DNA from: Seiridium cupressi
Taxonomy: Eukaryota > Ascomycota > Sordariomycetes > Amphisphaeriales > Sporocadaceae
Length of the DNA stretch: 64,000 bases
Assembly (NCBI GenBank): GCA_036674765.1
Contig: JARVKI010000037.1
Location: 124,001-188,000, forward strand
Direction of reading: 5' to 3'
Under the pieces are notes generated by a model that was not told the DNA's origin, ran no database searches, and was given only the letters and a program-made list of their open reading frames with translations. Made by a program: the position numbers and the translations under genes. Within the stretch, counting starts at the first letter, position 1, and each line of letters opens with the position of its first letter. Of the stretch, positions 34,796-47,500 are shown in pieces.

Positions 34796-36215
34796 ATGGC
34801 ATCCTTACTACTGGCTGCCGCATTCGGCGCTGTCGCTCAAGCGATAGCCATAGAATCGACCATAGCACAACCAACGAGTGCTTCATTACAACATCCGACT
34901 GTTCAAAGAGTAGAAGTGACACAAGCGCCGAACCCATCTGTCGTTCGCGAGCTGCTCAAGAGAGCAGAGGCACAGACTGTCCTCGTAGGCCCCGATAATA
35001 CTTGCGGTTATGTCAGCGGACTTTTTGGTACGTCGAGTCGTGAAGGCTGACTTTCTTCTTATGAAATTCACTAACACATGCAAGGTGCCGCCTACACTTG
35101 TGGCGATACTAGTGGGTATTGTGCTTTCATTACGACTGCCAGCTTGGGCGTCGTCGCCTGCTGTGATGACTCCTCATGCGATTTCCGCACAGACTGCAGA
35201 GACAAAGTGCAAGTTGCCGATGGTGACTGTGACAACGGATGTATGAATGATATTTACACAGCAAAGTGGTGAGTTGGCATTGCTAGACATCCCCGATGTC
35301 TTCCCAAAGTCGGCTCGCTCAGCCTAACAATCACATAGCACGGATTCCGATCTACCCTACTGCGGAACCATCTTGTTCTCTAACAGTATTACCGATTATT
35401 TCTGCCAGTCCCTAAGCTACTCGACAGCGATGGACGCTCTTACCACGTATATTGGCGAGACCGATGGCCGGTCCTACTCTGAGGTGGTCATAACCCTAAC
35501 TTCGGACGGCATTACCACGAAGACTTCCAGCAATTCAGGGTCAACAACGAAGTCTGGCAGTATTACCTCTTCAGCAGCAGGAAGCAGTTCGTCAAGTGGA
35601 AGTAATAGTGGCGGCAGCGGCGGCGGGGGTTCATCGACCAACATAGGCGCCATAGTAGGCGGTGTCGTCGGCGGTGTTGCCGTCCTAGCACTCGTTGCCT
35701 TTGGCATCTGGTTTATGGTACGGCGCAGCAAGAAGAACAAGACGGCAGCCACAGCATCTGCAGCACCGGCAGCGTATCCTCAGATGCAGCAGTCTCCTCC
35801 ACCCGGCGCTCCTTCACCAGGACCCATGGGCGGCGCCGCTGCTGGCCACCAGTCCGTTTACAACCCGCAATATCCCCAGCAACCGGGTCAGCAGTATCCG
35901 TCGCCGCAGAGCTACCAATCGCCGCAAGACGGCGCTTATTTCCATAGCCAAGAAAAGCCCGCGGAACCGTATGTCGTTGGGCAAGCGCCAATGCAACCAA
36001 CCAGTCCAATGTCTCAGGCAACGGACCCAAGATTAAGCATGCAGCCGTCGAGTCCGACGTCGACGATGCAATCGTTCCAGCCACAACATACTGGTGGCAC
36101 ATATCCAAGTCAGAACCCAAGTGTACCTTCGACTGTCTATGAAGCAGGCGGAGATGCGGTAGGAAACCAGGGGCATAATGCGAACCACCGAGGACAGTTC
36201 CATGAGCTAGGATAG
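34796..36215 (+). CDS. Cys-rich single-pass membrane protein, Mid2/SKG6-like layout
   Basis: Exons 34796..35027, 35085..35268 and 35339..36215 give 430 aa. The introns are 57 nt (GTACGT...GCAAG, an AAG acceptor) and 70 nt (GTGAGT...CATAG). Residues 1-18 (MASLLLAAAFGAVAQAIA) are a signal peptide. The outer domain holds 12 cysteines, starting NTCGYVSGLFG and ending YCGTILFSNSITDYFC, a pattern common in uncharacterised fungal surface proteins. A Ser/Thr/Gly stalk follows, probably O-glycosylated. The membrane span is residues 241-266 (GAIVGGVVGGVAVLALVAFG), with a basic stop-transfer RRSKKNK. The 160-residue cytoplasmic tail is rich in Pro, Gln, Ser and Tyr. The layout resembles cell-wall stress sensors, but the ectodomain is not a WSC domain, so sensing is inference. 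Confidence 0.85.
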
Positions 36216-36930
36216 GTTTCAGAGCTTAAAAGACTGGGAGCCTGAACAACCCTATGGAATTGCTCATGTTATGTTGTAAATAGGCTGGCAGCTAGCAGGG
36301 CTCAATCACCCATAAATAACATGCAGATTGATCTGCTTGCAGAGAGTCAACACCAATTATCGAATCTTCTGTGTGGTCTGAGTTAAGTAATTTGACGTCT
36401 AAATGCTTTGGATTCAAGCACAATCTCCTGAGTGTATATCATGCTTTATCGCATGCGGCGAAAATGAAAAATGACTCAAATGCCACCTAACTTTGCACAA
36501 CCATCCAAATATATAAGACGTGCAGCATGTAAGGAATACCACTTGTATACCAAAAAGAAACATGTGCCATTAGATCACCAACATGGTTATCGTAGCGTCT
36601 AACTAGCGGCATATAATGGTAGGAAAGGACGTATATCTAGTGCTCAATACGAGTAGACGGTGGCCAGGAATGGATATGATAAGTTGACCACGGCTGAGTA
36701 GACTAACCGGTACATTGAAAGACTTTTCAAACTGCAGACTGTCTAGTTCCTAGATAGCCAGCTGAGAACATATTTATAACCTGCCTCTCCTGATCTGGTC
36801 TCACGTCATCAATGCTTTTCCTCGGCTCATGAAAATGCAGCTCCAAAACAAAGACGCCGTACCATGCAATGCGTACACATTTGTACAGAGCTCTCCCCTC
36901 AACCCACTACCATGTCAACACGATTTTGCA
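36216..36930. other. 3'-to-3' region before the RPC2 gene
   Basis: This separates two convergent genes, is moderately AT-rich, and shows no coding segment. Confidence 0.6.
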
Positions 36931-39900
36931 TTACTTAGGGTGCGGGAACTCATCCTCCAGCTGCAATCGCACACCGACATTCATACTGATCAGCTCCTGG
37001 ACCAAGAGCTTTGCGGCATACGGCATGGTCATCTTAGCGACCTCGCGACTCGTCCGGCAGGTACTGCAGTATCCTTTGTAGCCGAAAAGACCACACTTCT
37101 GACATATATCAACATCAGTGCCGTCAGAGCTGATCATTAAACGTTCCAAGAGAAGCTGCGAGGCACCATACGCGATCAGACAATCACGTTCCATTTCGCC
37201 CAGCCGAAGACCACCGTCTCTGGATCGACCTTCGGTCGGCTGCCGTGTCAAGATTGCTCGAGGACCTCTGGAACGAGAATGCATCTTGTCTTGCACCATG
37301 TGCTTTAAACGCTGATAGAAAATGGGCCCGTTGAAAATATAGGCTTGTAGCGGCTCGCCGGTGATACCCGATGTAAAGTAGTCCTTGCCTTCCCACGAGA
37401 AGCCGGCATCCACCAGGTTTCTACTCATTTCTTCCAGAGGGTGCGAGCGGAACGCATCACCATACCCGAAGTCCTTACGACCGCGGATGACAGAAGCCTT
37501 GCCTGTCAAACACTCCAGGAGCTTGCCGACTGTCATGCGGGATGGGAAACCGTGAGGGTTCATGATGATGTCCGGACATAGACCCGTATCAGAGAAGGGC
37601 ATATCTTCTTGGTCGACAATGATACCAACCACACCTTTCTGACCGTGGCGGGAAGAGAACTTGTCACCCAGTTCCGGTCGTCGCGTTTGTCGCGTCTTGA
37701 CCTTGATCAGTTGAGTCTCATATGGCGTTTGCGTGACCATGACGGTATCTACTATGGCGCCGTCGTAGAGCTTGAATGACACTGGGCACTCTCGGTACTC
37801 GTCTGATTTCCTTTCGTTTCCAATACCAGGGGTTGTATCGACTGGGCTTTCCTTCTTGATGAGGACATTACCACTCTTCAATTTCCAGCCGACGTCTGCG
37901 AGTCCATCACTAGTTAAGGCTTCGTGCTTGTCGTTAACAAGATTGAAGTCTCGGTCACCTATTCTATCGCGAGATCCGTTGGCATATTTGTTCAGCTCAG
38001 CCGTGTATTTTCTGAACGCCTGTGATCGTCCAAAGCCCCGATCCAAGGACGCCTTGTTCAACACGAGAGCATCCTCGATATCATATCCCGAGTAGGACAT
38101 GACAACGACGGTAGCATTTTGACCAGCCGGTAACTTGTCATATCGAATTAGCTCAATAGTTTTCGAAATCACCATCGGCCGCTGTGGGTAGACAAGTGTG
38201 TACAGCAACGTGTCGATGCGGTTGAACTGATTGTATGCAATAGCTCCAATGGCTTGTTTACCCATAGCACATTGGTACGTATTTCGGGGAGACTGGTTGT
38301 GGTGAGGGAAGGGAATAAGCCCCGCAACTGCTCCTAAGATGGTGAATGGTTCAATTTCGACGTGAGTAGATGCCTTAGTTATTTCCTTTTCAGTCAACGC
38401 AACCAAGGTGTCATTCTCTTCGTTGACATCTAGATATTCGACGATCCCGCGAGTCAGGAAATCGTCGAATGTGGCTTTGCCAGCCTGCAGCATTCTCAGA
38501 TGACTTGCTTTGATTTTTGCTTCTCCGTTCTTGACTATTATGTAAGGACGGCAAATTCGGCCTTCATCTGTAGCGATATGCACGGCGGAAAGATGTGTAT
38601 TGACGTTGATGCTGACGAAAGGTGATATCCAGCCCCGACGACGCATCGTTCTGAACTTGGATGCGAATCGCTTGGGGAACCTAGTCAAAGCAAACGGGGT
38701 ACCGTTGATGTGGATAATGTAGGCGCCAGGCTTGTGAATTTCAGCTCCTGAGAAGCATCTCAGAGGCTCAACTCCAGAATCCAATGTGTATATCCATCGC
38801 TTGACGGGTTCCTCGTCGATATTTGTCGTAATATGTGTCATGAGGGCAAGATTTTTGACGAGACCACAAGCCTCACCCTCAGGAGTGTCAGACGGGCACA
38901 ACATGCCCCACTGCGAGGGTTGTAGAGCACGAGGTCCACTGACTTTTCGTGTCTTCTCAAACTGACTGCTGATACGGGTCATCATACCTAGAGCGGCGAT
39001 ATAGCTGAGTCGGCTTAGAACGTGAGTAACACCGGCCCTTTCCATCTTGAAACGCTTGACGCTCCAGTTTCCAGTCTGAATTGCACGATTCATACCATCT
39101 GTTATGGTGCGACCATGCGTACCAATGTTGACTAGTGGATCAAATGCTGCACGATTGTTTCGCTTCAAAGTATTGTCGCAAGCAAACTTGAGTTGGGTCA
39201 AGTAGTTCTTGAACAGATCTTCGAATAGAAGAGATAGCAGTTGACCGGCCAATTCTAGTCGTTTGTTGCCGACGAAATCGCGATCATCGACCAATTTCGG
39301 GTTGTAATGTGCCATCAGTACACGCCGTGTCATGAGAGCCACGTACATGGCTTTGGGGAAGAAGTCCAGCCCTTCCACCGGAATGTGGGCGATGATAATA
39401 TTGGCGAGCGCATCGAGGCCTTCCTCGACGTTACTACGACGTGGCTGAGGTAGAGATGTACCACCGGGTTTCGCCCTCCCACCCATCTTGACGCGAGCGC
39501 CAATGTAGTCCAAGGCCTGATGTTGCGTATGCACGCCCACCTTGGCCGCCTCTTCAAAGTTGACCACGAAGTCATCCTGAAATCTTCCATCTGTACCTGC
39601 CACAAGCTGCATGATCTCGAAGTCAGATGGCCCACCGAGGGCCTTCATGACAACGACGATGGGAAGAGGCTCCACCAGCACGTTGTGAGACAGCTGGAGG
39701 CGATCCTTCTTCATCATGACGTATGTCTTAGATTTCCGCTCATGCGTGGAACTGGTGACAGAAGCAGATATTATGTTGTTTTTCTCGTCGGCCTCCACAA
39801 TGATACGATTCTTGCTGAGCTGCTCCTGAACGAGAATAACTTTCTCCGTACCACCCACGATGAAGTAGCCGCCAGGATCCAGAGGGCATTCGCCCATTTT

Positions 39901-40516
39901 CGCCATTTCTGCGTTGTTGGCACCATAGAGTCGGCATTTGTTGCTCCGAAGCATTATAGGGATGCGAGCAAGTTCGACATTTCGGCGGACCACGCGCACC
40001 TTCTCTCGAGGATAGGCGATATCCACGAGGATCTTGGCCGAGTAGGTCATATCCCGCAAGCGACACTCTTGAGGCGTAATCTCATTTGCTACGCGAAACT
40101 CATTGAAGTCCGGGCGGTCGGGCTTCTCGACCCGAATGTCCAGAAACTCGATGAAGAAGGAGCCGGTGACATCGCTCCGAACAGTCCGGTTGGCCTTGAG
40201 AATCTCCTTGATTTCATGGTCAACAAAGAAGTTGAACGAATCAATGTGCCTGTGGGGAAGAATCAGCAGCCGATAGTTGTAGCAGACTACATAAACACAT
40301 ACTGCTTCACGAGACCTATGCATGCGTTAGCTGGATGCTGAAGAGAGAGTCGGGATTGAAGGTGCCGCCTGGCTGCCAGATGACTGTACCTTTGACCTTT
40401 AAAAACGCCGGAAGCAGCTGAAACTTGTCGCCCACAGTCGAGATTGGGTCGGTGAGTTTCTTGCCATTGTAGAAGGGCTCCAGAAGGGCCTCAAACCCGT
40501 CATCGACTGCCGCCAT
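36931..40516 (-). CDS. RPC2: RNA polymerase III second-largest subunit (Rpc2/Ret1)
   Basis: This is the beta-like catalytic subunit of RNA polymerase III, which makes tRNAs and 5S RNA. Three exons on the minus strand are 40390..40516, the 13-nt microexon 40303..40315 and 36931..40249, giving 1152 aa (yeast Ret1 is 1149). The N-terminus then reads AFLKVK-GLVKQ-HIDSFNFFVD as in the family. Hallmarks are ISSQFEKTRKVSGPRALQPS, MLCPSDTPEGEACGLVKN, the active-site region GDKFSSRHGQKG, and the C-terminal zinc site C1096/C1099/C1108/C1111 (CQKCGLFGYKGYCSTC). The Pol III-specific wording of the fork region and the length exclude Rpb2 and Rpa2. The frame of the large exon continues 24 codons 5' through intron 2 and the microexon; that extension is not protein. 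Start: ATG at 40516 (MAAVDDGFEALLEPFY). Confidence 0.95.
40303..40315 (-). other. 13-nt coding microexon of RPC2
   Basis: The sequence GTCTCGTGAAGCA lies between a 74-nt intron (donor GTACAG, acceptor CATAG) and a 53-nt intron (donor GTATGT, acceptor CCACAG). It supplies LVK plus parts of the flanking G and Q codons, needed to rebuild KGLVKQHIDSF. Confidence 0.85.
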
Positions 40517-43500
40517 CGTGGAATATGTTGTCACGACGAATTTTCATGCCGTGCTGGCCACAGTGAAAGGCTTGATTCTTGATGACCAACGCTGATGGGG
40601 CTGGCAAAAAGTCCGCTGCGTCCCCCACCCGTGCATGGCAAAGCGCAGGTGCCAGGTGCCGATAAGGTCGATAAGCTTTGGAAAACATGGGTCAAATGGT
40701 ACAAGAGTATGGCGACTCCCGCATATTGTGGCATTCAAGGCACAGGTTAAGCGTGAATATGGGCATTGACTGCTTCATTCCATGAATGACAGAGATGAGA
40801 CCCGTTCACGTCTGTACCGATGCTCAGAGGTCTATGGCATCGTCTGTTCTACATAACGGCCGACTAACAATACTGTGTGCGAGTGCTCCCAGCAACTGGA
40901 ACAGCATTTCTCTCACGGATTAATTCCCGTATATGCTTAAGAAGTTTCTGACCATAAAAAGCCTTTGCAACAGGTTCGAACGATTGAGTTTGACAGCATA
41001 AGCTACAAGGAAATGTGAGATATCAGTCAATGCAGCTTTTGGTGAAATTGTTTACTCCAGAGCCAGAGGCTTGGCTACATACGATTGGGGACGCATAGAC
41101 CAGGCGCCATCGCCGTTGGGCTGTGCCATCCCTGACTCCCACCTGGGCTGGCCGGCGCTTAGGCGGCATGATGTAGGAGCCAGCCGACTGCCCCTCACTC
41201 TGCTGGAATTTCCCATTGACGACTACGTACATTGTACTTTGCAACCCCTCCATGGCGACCAGCCATCCCACACTCCATCTGCGTGTGTATACTCCCCTGC
41301 TACAGTATACTCGTAGACGTCGTTGCAGGCAGCGAGGCAAGGCGAGTACCTTCTTGCACCAAAAGCTTGCAACTTGGCGCAGTTTCCTTGTGACTAGGAA
41401 GATGGACAAGCAGTAGCAGAAGCAGACCTCAATCATGCGAGCAAACGTCGTGTCTAATGTCGTGTGAGCTCTCACGAGCAATTTGAACGAGAGGCGAAGG
41501 AGGAGGGGTCGGTGGTGGAGAGTGGATACTCGGTGAGAAGCCAAGACTTGACCCCCGACGATGCTGATCGCCTATCAAGGGTCTTCACCTCCAGTTGGAT
41601 GCGTACTATAACTGGTCCCCAATTTTGACTCAGTCTAGACCTGGAGCGAAGATGATGTGCAGGCCAGCTGCGATGTTCTAGTCAAAATGATTGACCCCTC
41701 AGCTGTTCCGACCCGCACATGAAATGCCTACGTAACTGACAAGTGGCCCGTGGATTGCTGTCTCGTCCGCCTTGCCGTGAGGAATAGGTATGAAGAAGCA
41801 AGCGACCAGCTTCGTGGGCGGTCTACAGCCAACGAGCCCTTGTCTTGCCGCGGCGGGGTGTCATCCGGTAGGAGTAAGCTGTCTTGCAGGACAAGGTGAG
41901 TACAGCTTCGCATGACGGGAGTCATTTCTGATTCGTGATAAAAGTCGGTGAATCGAGGTAAGTCTAGATAGCTTGTTGGCTTTTGTTGCCACGGAATGAT
42001 GTAGTTGTCCAAGTACCATTCGCTGGTTCTGTGGCTTTGCCTATCAGGATGCAGCAAATCGACCTGGACTTGGTCGATCCTCTTGAGTGGCATGACTTGC
42101 AAGTTTTTGATATGGGGATGATATAGCCGCCAGCTCCACGAGCGTTGCGATTACCGGCCACTCGATCCGACATGATCGCGGCATCAACCCCACGGATATA
42201 CAGGAATGAGTAGAAATAAAGTAACGCAAAAAACGACTCGTGCTCATCCCAGAGCCGTAGTCTCGTCTGCTGATGGAGGACAGCCAGCCCACCAGAGGTA
42301 TAGGAGCCGCGCTAAGCTGTCTAACACAAAGCCATCCATGACTTAGGTCTATCCAAAGACATTAGGGCAGAAGGACCCTGAGATGAGATCCGTCCATCGC
42401 CATTGGATGGAGACAAAGAGGAGTCAGTGCGGGATTGAGAGCGCCCGGTATGCTTGCTGGTTCCTACTACGGGTCCTGGTCCTGCTCTTGCGTCGTTTCC
42501 GCCGGTCCACGGCAAGTGCACGAACAATGCAGCGAACAGTCTCCCAAAGGTTTAACGCCACTCACTGACCGGCGCACAATCTCGAAATATCGCGGGGATA
42601 CACGCACTTGTCTTGCGTCACATCGCTTCTACACATGAATGAGCGGTAATAAAGAATCCAGTATGCCATCAAGTCGTGCCCGGGTTAGTAAAGCCCATGT
42701 TCCACTCCTGGATAGTCGCTTCGTTTAGTTGAGCATGTATGCCTACATGTACATACTAATTTACCTACTTCTCTACTCTCCCTTGAAGCCTATCTCTTCG
42801 AATGGCAGAAGTAATCACAGCATGCTCTCAAAACACTGACTGATCTAACATTTGAAGGCCATACTTGTGGTAGATTGTTGTTATACATGTGGGTATCATC
42901 GTCCAACCACAAACTCGTCCATGTCCAAGTGGCACTTATACCTCCGTAACTATGCATGCGAGTGTGGAGTTTTTAGGTCTCATCGCATATCGGCAGCCCA
43001 GCCACTTACAGCAAGATTCTGACAGCAGTGACGCCCTGCATGATTTGCTGCAAGAGGGCAGACGCCAGCATGACACATAAGGCAGAAGTTGTTGGAATTA
43101 TTTTCACGTATATGAGAAGAGAGCCTATGTAGTTACAATACGAAGACAGTTGATGATGCTTGTCTGAGTTCCCCGCACTAGTCTGGGAACTCGGTCCGCC
43201 ATTCGGCCATGGCTTTCGGCTGCTCCCAGAGGTTCCCAGTCAGTTCGACTCACCGCTCCCTCCGTTCTCTGTACCTTAGCCTTTGAGGGGCTGGTTTAGG
43301 ACCAGATCACACAATGTGGAGTCCCCATAGAAAACCCGAAGAGAGGAACCAGGCGAACTGGGACCTGAATCAGGTAGTGGGTAAAGCTAATACTGAGTGA
43401 GAAGAAGTATGGACGAAATCTCTGATAACCGAAACTCGCAAGTGCAGATAAGTGCTCATGATGAGAGTCTAACTCTAAAGTAACTCTTCCAGGGCAATAA

Positions 43501-44571
43501 TTCATGCAGAGGGAAAGAAACTCTGGCTTCGATCTTGCAGGCGCTGGGAAAAACGGGCACCAATCCCCTGGATCGGGATAGAGTTCTGCTTGACAAGCCG
43601 TTCGAAAGAGGAGGAAGACGGGAAAAAAATGCCAGCATGTACCGTTGCTACCAGCCTGCCACCCCCAAGGGAGTACCAGAGCGAGGCGACCATAGACTTG
43701 CGTAGAAGCCCTAGATTCTAAAGTAGTCCCCAAGACGTGCGTGCCGTGGGCAAAGTTTTCCTCACAAGCCAGAAATACGTAAGATAGATCCACAGGTGCT
43801 GAACTTTCCGCGCCTGTTTTGCCCTGCCTACGACATCTTGCTCATCAAAAGCCGCTGGGTTGGCCGTGGTAGCGGCCGATGGTAGACCAGCCCGATACGG
43901 TACATCCATGGACCAGGACGAAAAGGACTACCTTAGCCCAATTGCGCACACAGAGACTGCAGACTGGACCGCCAAACTTGAACAGGGGTCTCCCACTGGC
44001 GCCGCCTCGACCTCCTCTTGCCTCAACCCCAAAGAAACAATTGATCTCTCTTCCTGTGCCTTGCCCTCTACTCCACACTCTTTTTGTAGCGAATTTGCAA
44101 TTCCTCCTTGTGCTGCCGCTACCTGGCTCTCCAGGGCAGCGTATACGCTACTAGTTGGTTCTCATCAAGGTGAGCACGCCTCTTTCATTTGCCTGCCCAG
44201 CCCCCCAAAGAACAGCAGTGCTGGGAAAGGAAACAGTGTCGGCTGTCAGTCAATCTATCCGCGCGACAGCAACGTGTGCCATATACGTGCCGAAGCAACA
44301 AACTGTGGCGGGCGACACAACAGGAGCACAGCGCATGGTTCTGGCCGTTGCCTTTACCCCACATACAGTGCTTGAGTTCGAATAGATTGCCGCCAAAGAA
44401 ACCTTTTTTTCCCCCTTCCCAGGCCCTGCGATGCTTTGGCTTCCCGTCCTCTGAAAGCGCAACACCACGCTGACCCAGTATCTTGGATGCAGTTCTATAG
44501 AAACGGCGACGGACTCTTCAACCTGTACCAAAGCTTCGCCGGTGTTGTAACAACAGTAAGAGTAGGAAAAG
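40517..44571. other. 4-kb divergent interval upstream of RPC2 and the PUF gene
   Basis: No supported gene. Frames of 165-173 codons (41023-41544 and 43296-43793 minus; 43860-44375 plus) lack domains and splice logic. The last 700 nt before 44572 are pyrimidine-rich on the plus strand with several short upstream frames, so they probably hold the long 5' leader of the PUF mRNA. Confidence 0.5.
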
Positions 44572-47500
44572 ATGGATGACTACCGGTTCCGCACGCAGCA
44601 GTCTCCCCGGACCGAGGCGCCGATGAATTCCCTTGTCTCACCACCGAGAAATGGCAACCGACTGCCTCAGCCAGACCCTCGAACCACCCTGCCTCGCCGA
44701 TTCACCACCGACTCGGGGCGTGTACCAACATTGTCGACATTAACTTCCCTTCAGCGTCCTGTAGAGCCGCAGGAGTATACCACGGCTGTGAGTCCCATAA
44801 CTCCCAACTTCGTCGTGCCCTGTTGGGCTGAGCTCCTGGCCATGTCTCAAGCACTGAAATGCGTGTCTCGTATCTGTGGATCTTGTCGCTGACTTGAACG
44901 TCCTTCCAGACTGAATATAAAGCCCAATTGGTAGGGGTTCCTCCATATGATTCCGATCGAGTCGCGCTTGCCCTCCGATCTAGTGGCATGGCCAGAGCTG
45001 GGGTTACGCATGCCCCATAGAGCCAATGCTATTTGAACTTGGGCTGACACCTTTTGTAGCTGAACAAGAAGAAGCAGGAGTATGAGACTCTGCTGGAGCA
45101 GAAACGGCGTTTCGAGGCAGAAATGAGGAAATTCGAACTTCAACAGCGTCAGGATGAGGCCGAACTGCGACAGATGGAGCTTGATCTCACCAAGAATAAC
45201 GTCTTTGGCTTGACAGGCCACCAATCTGAGCCCACGACGCCACCTGAATATCGGGAGACCTCCAACGGTTTCCCCACCATGTTCTCGCGCCCGAACAGAT
45301 ACTCTCTTTCGAGCTTGAATTCTCCTCCAGGGCTCTTCAACAACCGCTCGGGCAGATCGGGTTCCCAGCTGCAATCTCCTCAGTCGGGCATCTTACCCTC
45401 GCAATCGCGCGCATTCGCATTTGACGACCACCTGCCTTCACGATCAGTACCTGGAACTCGAAGGAACAGCGACGAGGACGAAAAGGAAGAGGCGCTTCGC
45501 CAAGACCCCACCAGTCACCGCTCTACCAACGCGTAAGTGATGCGAATTCCCTTATTTGACATGCTGTTGTGTTTCAGTCGTGGTAGTATGGGCAACATCC
45601 AATCTGCATGCTTTACCTCCAGGAATATCAACAGTATAGCATGGCGCACGGACCCCATCTCGGACTACAAGCACCTCATTGAGATTCCAGTTTTTGGCTT
45701 CAGAGACTGCCCCCGCGGATGAAGTTATCATTTGAATGTATTTCCTTTCCAAGGAAGGCACAAGCGACCCATTCCAGTCATTGCACATGCCTCTACCCCA
45801 TTTTCCCGTTCACAGCTCATGGTCATCTTCATCCGACCAAGGCCAACAAAAGCTGGAACCAAGAGCAAATCTTCACACTATGCTGGAGACTCGAGTTTAT
45901 GGGCCTCGTGGACCTCAATGACTTTGATCTCTGGTGCGAATCAATCCATGTCTCAAAAATTGGTATACAATCTTTGATGCCAATGGATTCGATTGTATTT
46001 AAGCACAAACAATGAGATACAACGATTATCAAGTGATTCGGAAAGGCAACAAACAGCACCGTCTAAAGTCTTCAGAGATTCACTGAGCACAATACTTCTA
46101 GAGAACCCAATTCATTCATCCCAAGTCATACCCCCTCCTTCCACTTTGACAGCTTCGATTGTCCCTCGGTAACGGGAGAAGTATTTAAACCACTTCTCCA
46201 ATCTCAAAGGGACCAACTCCTTCCACCCACTCTACACAACAATCACCAATCTTCTTCACCTATTGCCCATCCTTTTTGTTCACCTTTGCAGCATCTCGAT
46301 TCCTGACTTCAGCACCTGTCACAAGTCCTGATACACGAACTACTGCACCTCTCTTGACATAATTCGTCATCTTGGGAGATTCACACAACCATTGTACTAA
46401 CTGGTGTCAATGTCTAGCCTCAACCGGTATTCCCTGCCTGTCACCCGAAGAGGCAACCCGCTCTACGACAACATTGATCAGACTAACGCAGCCGGATTCT
46501 TGTTCCGTGACGACGAGGCAACCATGGAGCAGCAGAACTACTCTGGTCTCGACAACACTACTGGTGATGAGGGGTTTCCCAAACTCATTGCGCAGAAGGG
46601 CAACCCTAACCGCGTAAGTTCATTTTCTTGCTGTAATTCGGGACCCACGATGCCTCCACCGTCCGTCTCTCTTCCCAACCATCAATGTACATCACCCTAG
46701 CAAAATTGAAGGTCAAACAGCAACCACAAATTGAGCTTGGCTTGACTGTTGCTGTGGCTGCTTTAATTTGTGTTGCTGGTTGCCCCCCTCTCTGCAATCA
46801 CCCTGCCTTGCCCCTCCAAAATTCTGCCACCCAGCACCCGCCAATTGTCTACAAACAAACCGAATCAAACTCGAGTGGAGCAACCGCGGTATTCATCATC
46901 ATCAAGCTCCAATCTCTTCTACTTCAGCTCAACCTCTCATTGTCACTGCCGCATTGCGTTACATTGACTGCATTGTTTAAAAATTCCCCAGTGTGCTGAT
47001 TTACTCATTTCGCAGCTCTCTACATCTTCTCTTGCAGTTGATCTTACCTCCTTTGGCGCTGCTGGCTCTGAAGCTTCGAACGGCTGGAACAAGATGACCT
47101 CGCTCCATCGTCCTCAGCAAAGCCTTTCTAACCTCGACGCGGCTCAGATGAGTTCCGCCGATTCTGTGGCTTCGGGCCACGGCAGCACGTCTTCTGATGC
47201 TAACACTATTGGAGCACGCTCCGGCTTCCGTCACTCGCTTGATCTCACTAAGCAGCAGGGACTGGATTTCAACTACATGAAAGAGGTCACTCCCGAAACG
47301 AACAACACCATCAAGTCGCCTCCCACCTCTCAGGCTCTACCCCCAAAGCTGCAGACCTCATTCTCTGCTAACGACATCCATGCCGCCAACAAGGCCGCCA
47401 ATTCGATCAACATGGCAAACGCCAACGCTCATGCTCAGCAGCACTTCCACAACCACAATGCTAGCATTGGTCGCATCCCTCCTGGCGCTATCCCCAAGCA

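Noticed and set aside
40250..40323. Upstream extension of the large RPC2 frame (MHRSREAVCVYVV...)
   Set aside because: It translates intron 2 and the microexon in the wrong phase; the spliced N-terminus matches the family.
39520..40341. 273-codon plus-strand frame
   Set aside because: It is antisense to the conserved RPC2 coding sequence and has no domain of its own; codon structure of RPC2 explains the open frame.
41023..41544. 173-codon minus-strand frame upstream of RPC2
   Set aside because: Arg/Cys/Leu-rich random-like composition and no recognisable family; no splice partners.
43860..44375. 171-codon plus-strand frame before the PUF gene
   Set aside because: Lies in the pyrimidine-rich probable 5' leader and lacks protein-like conservation; may include upstream frames only.
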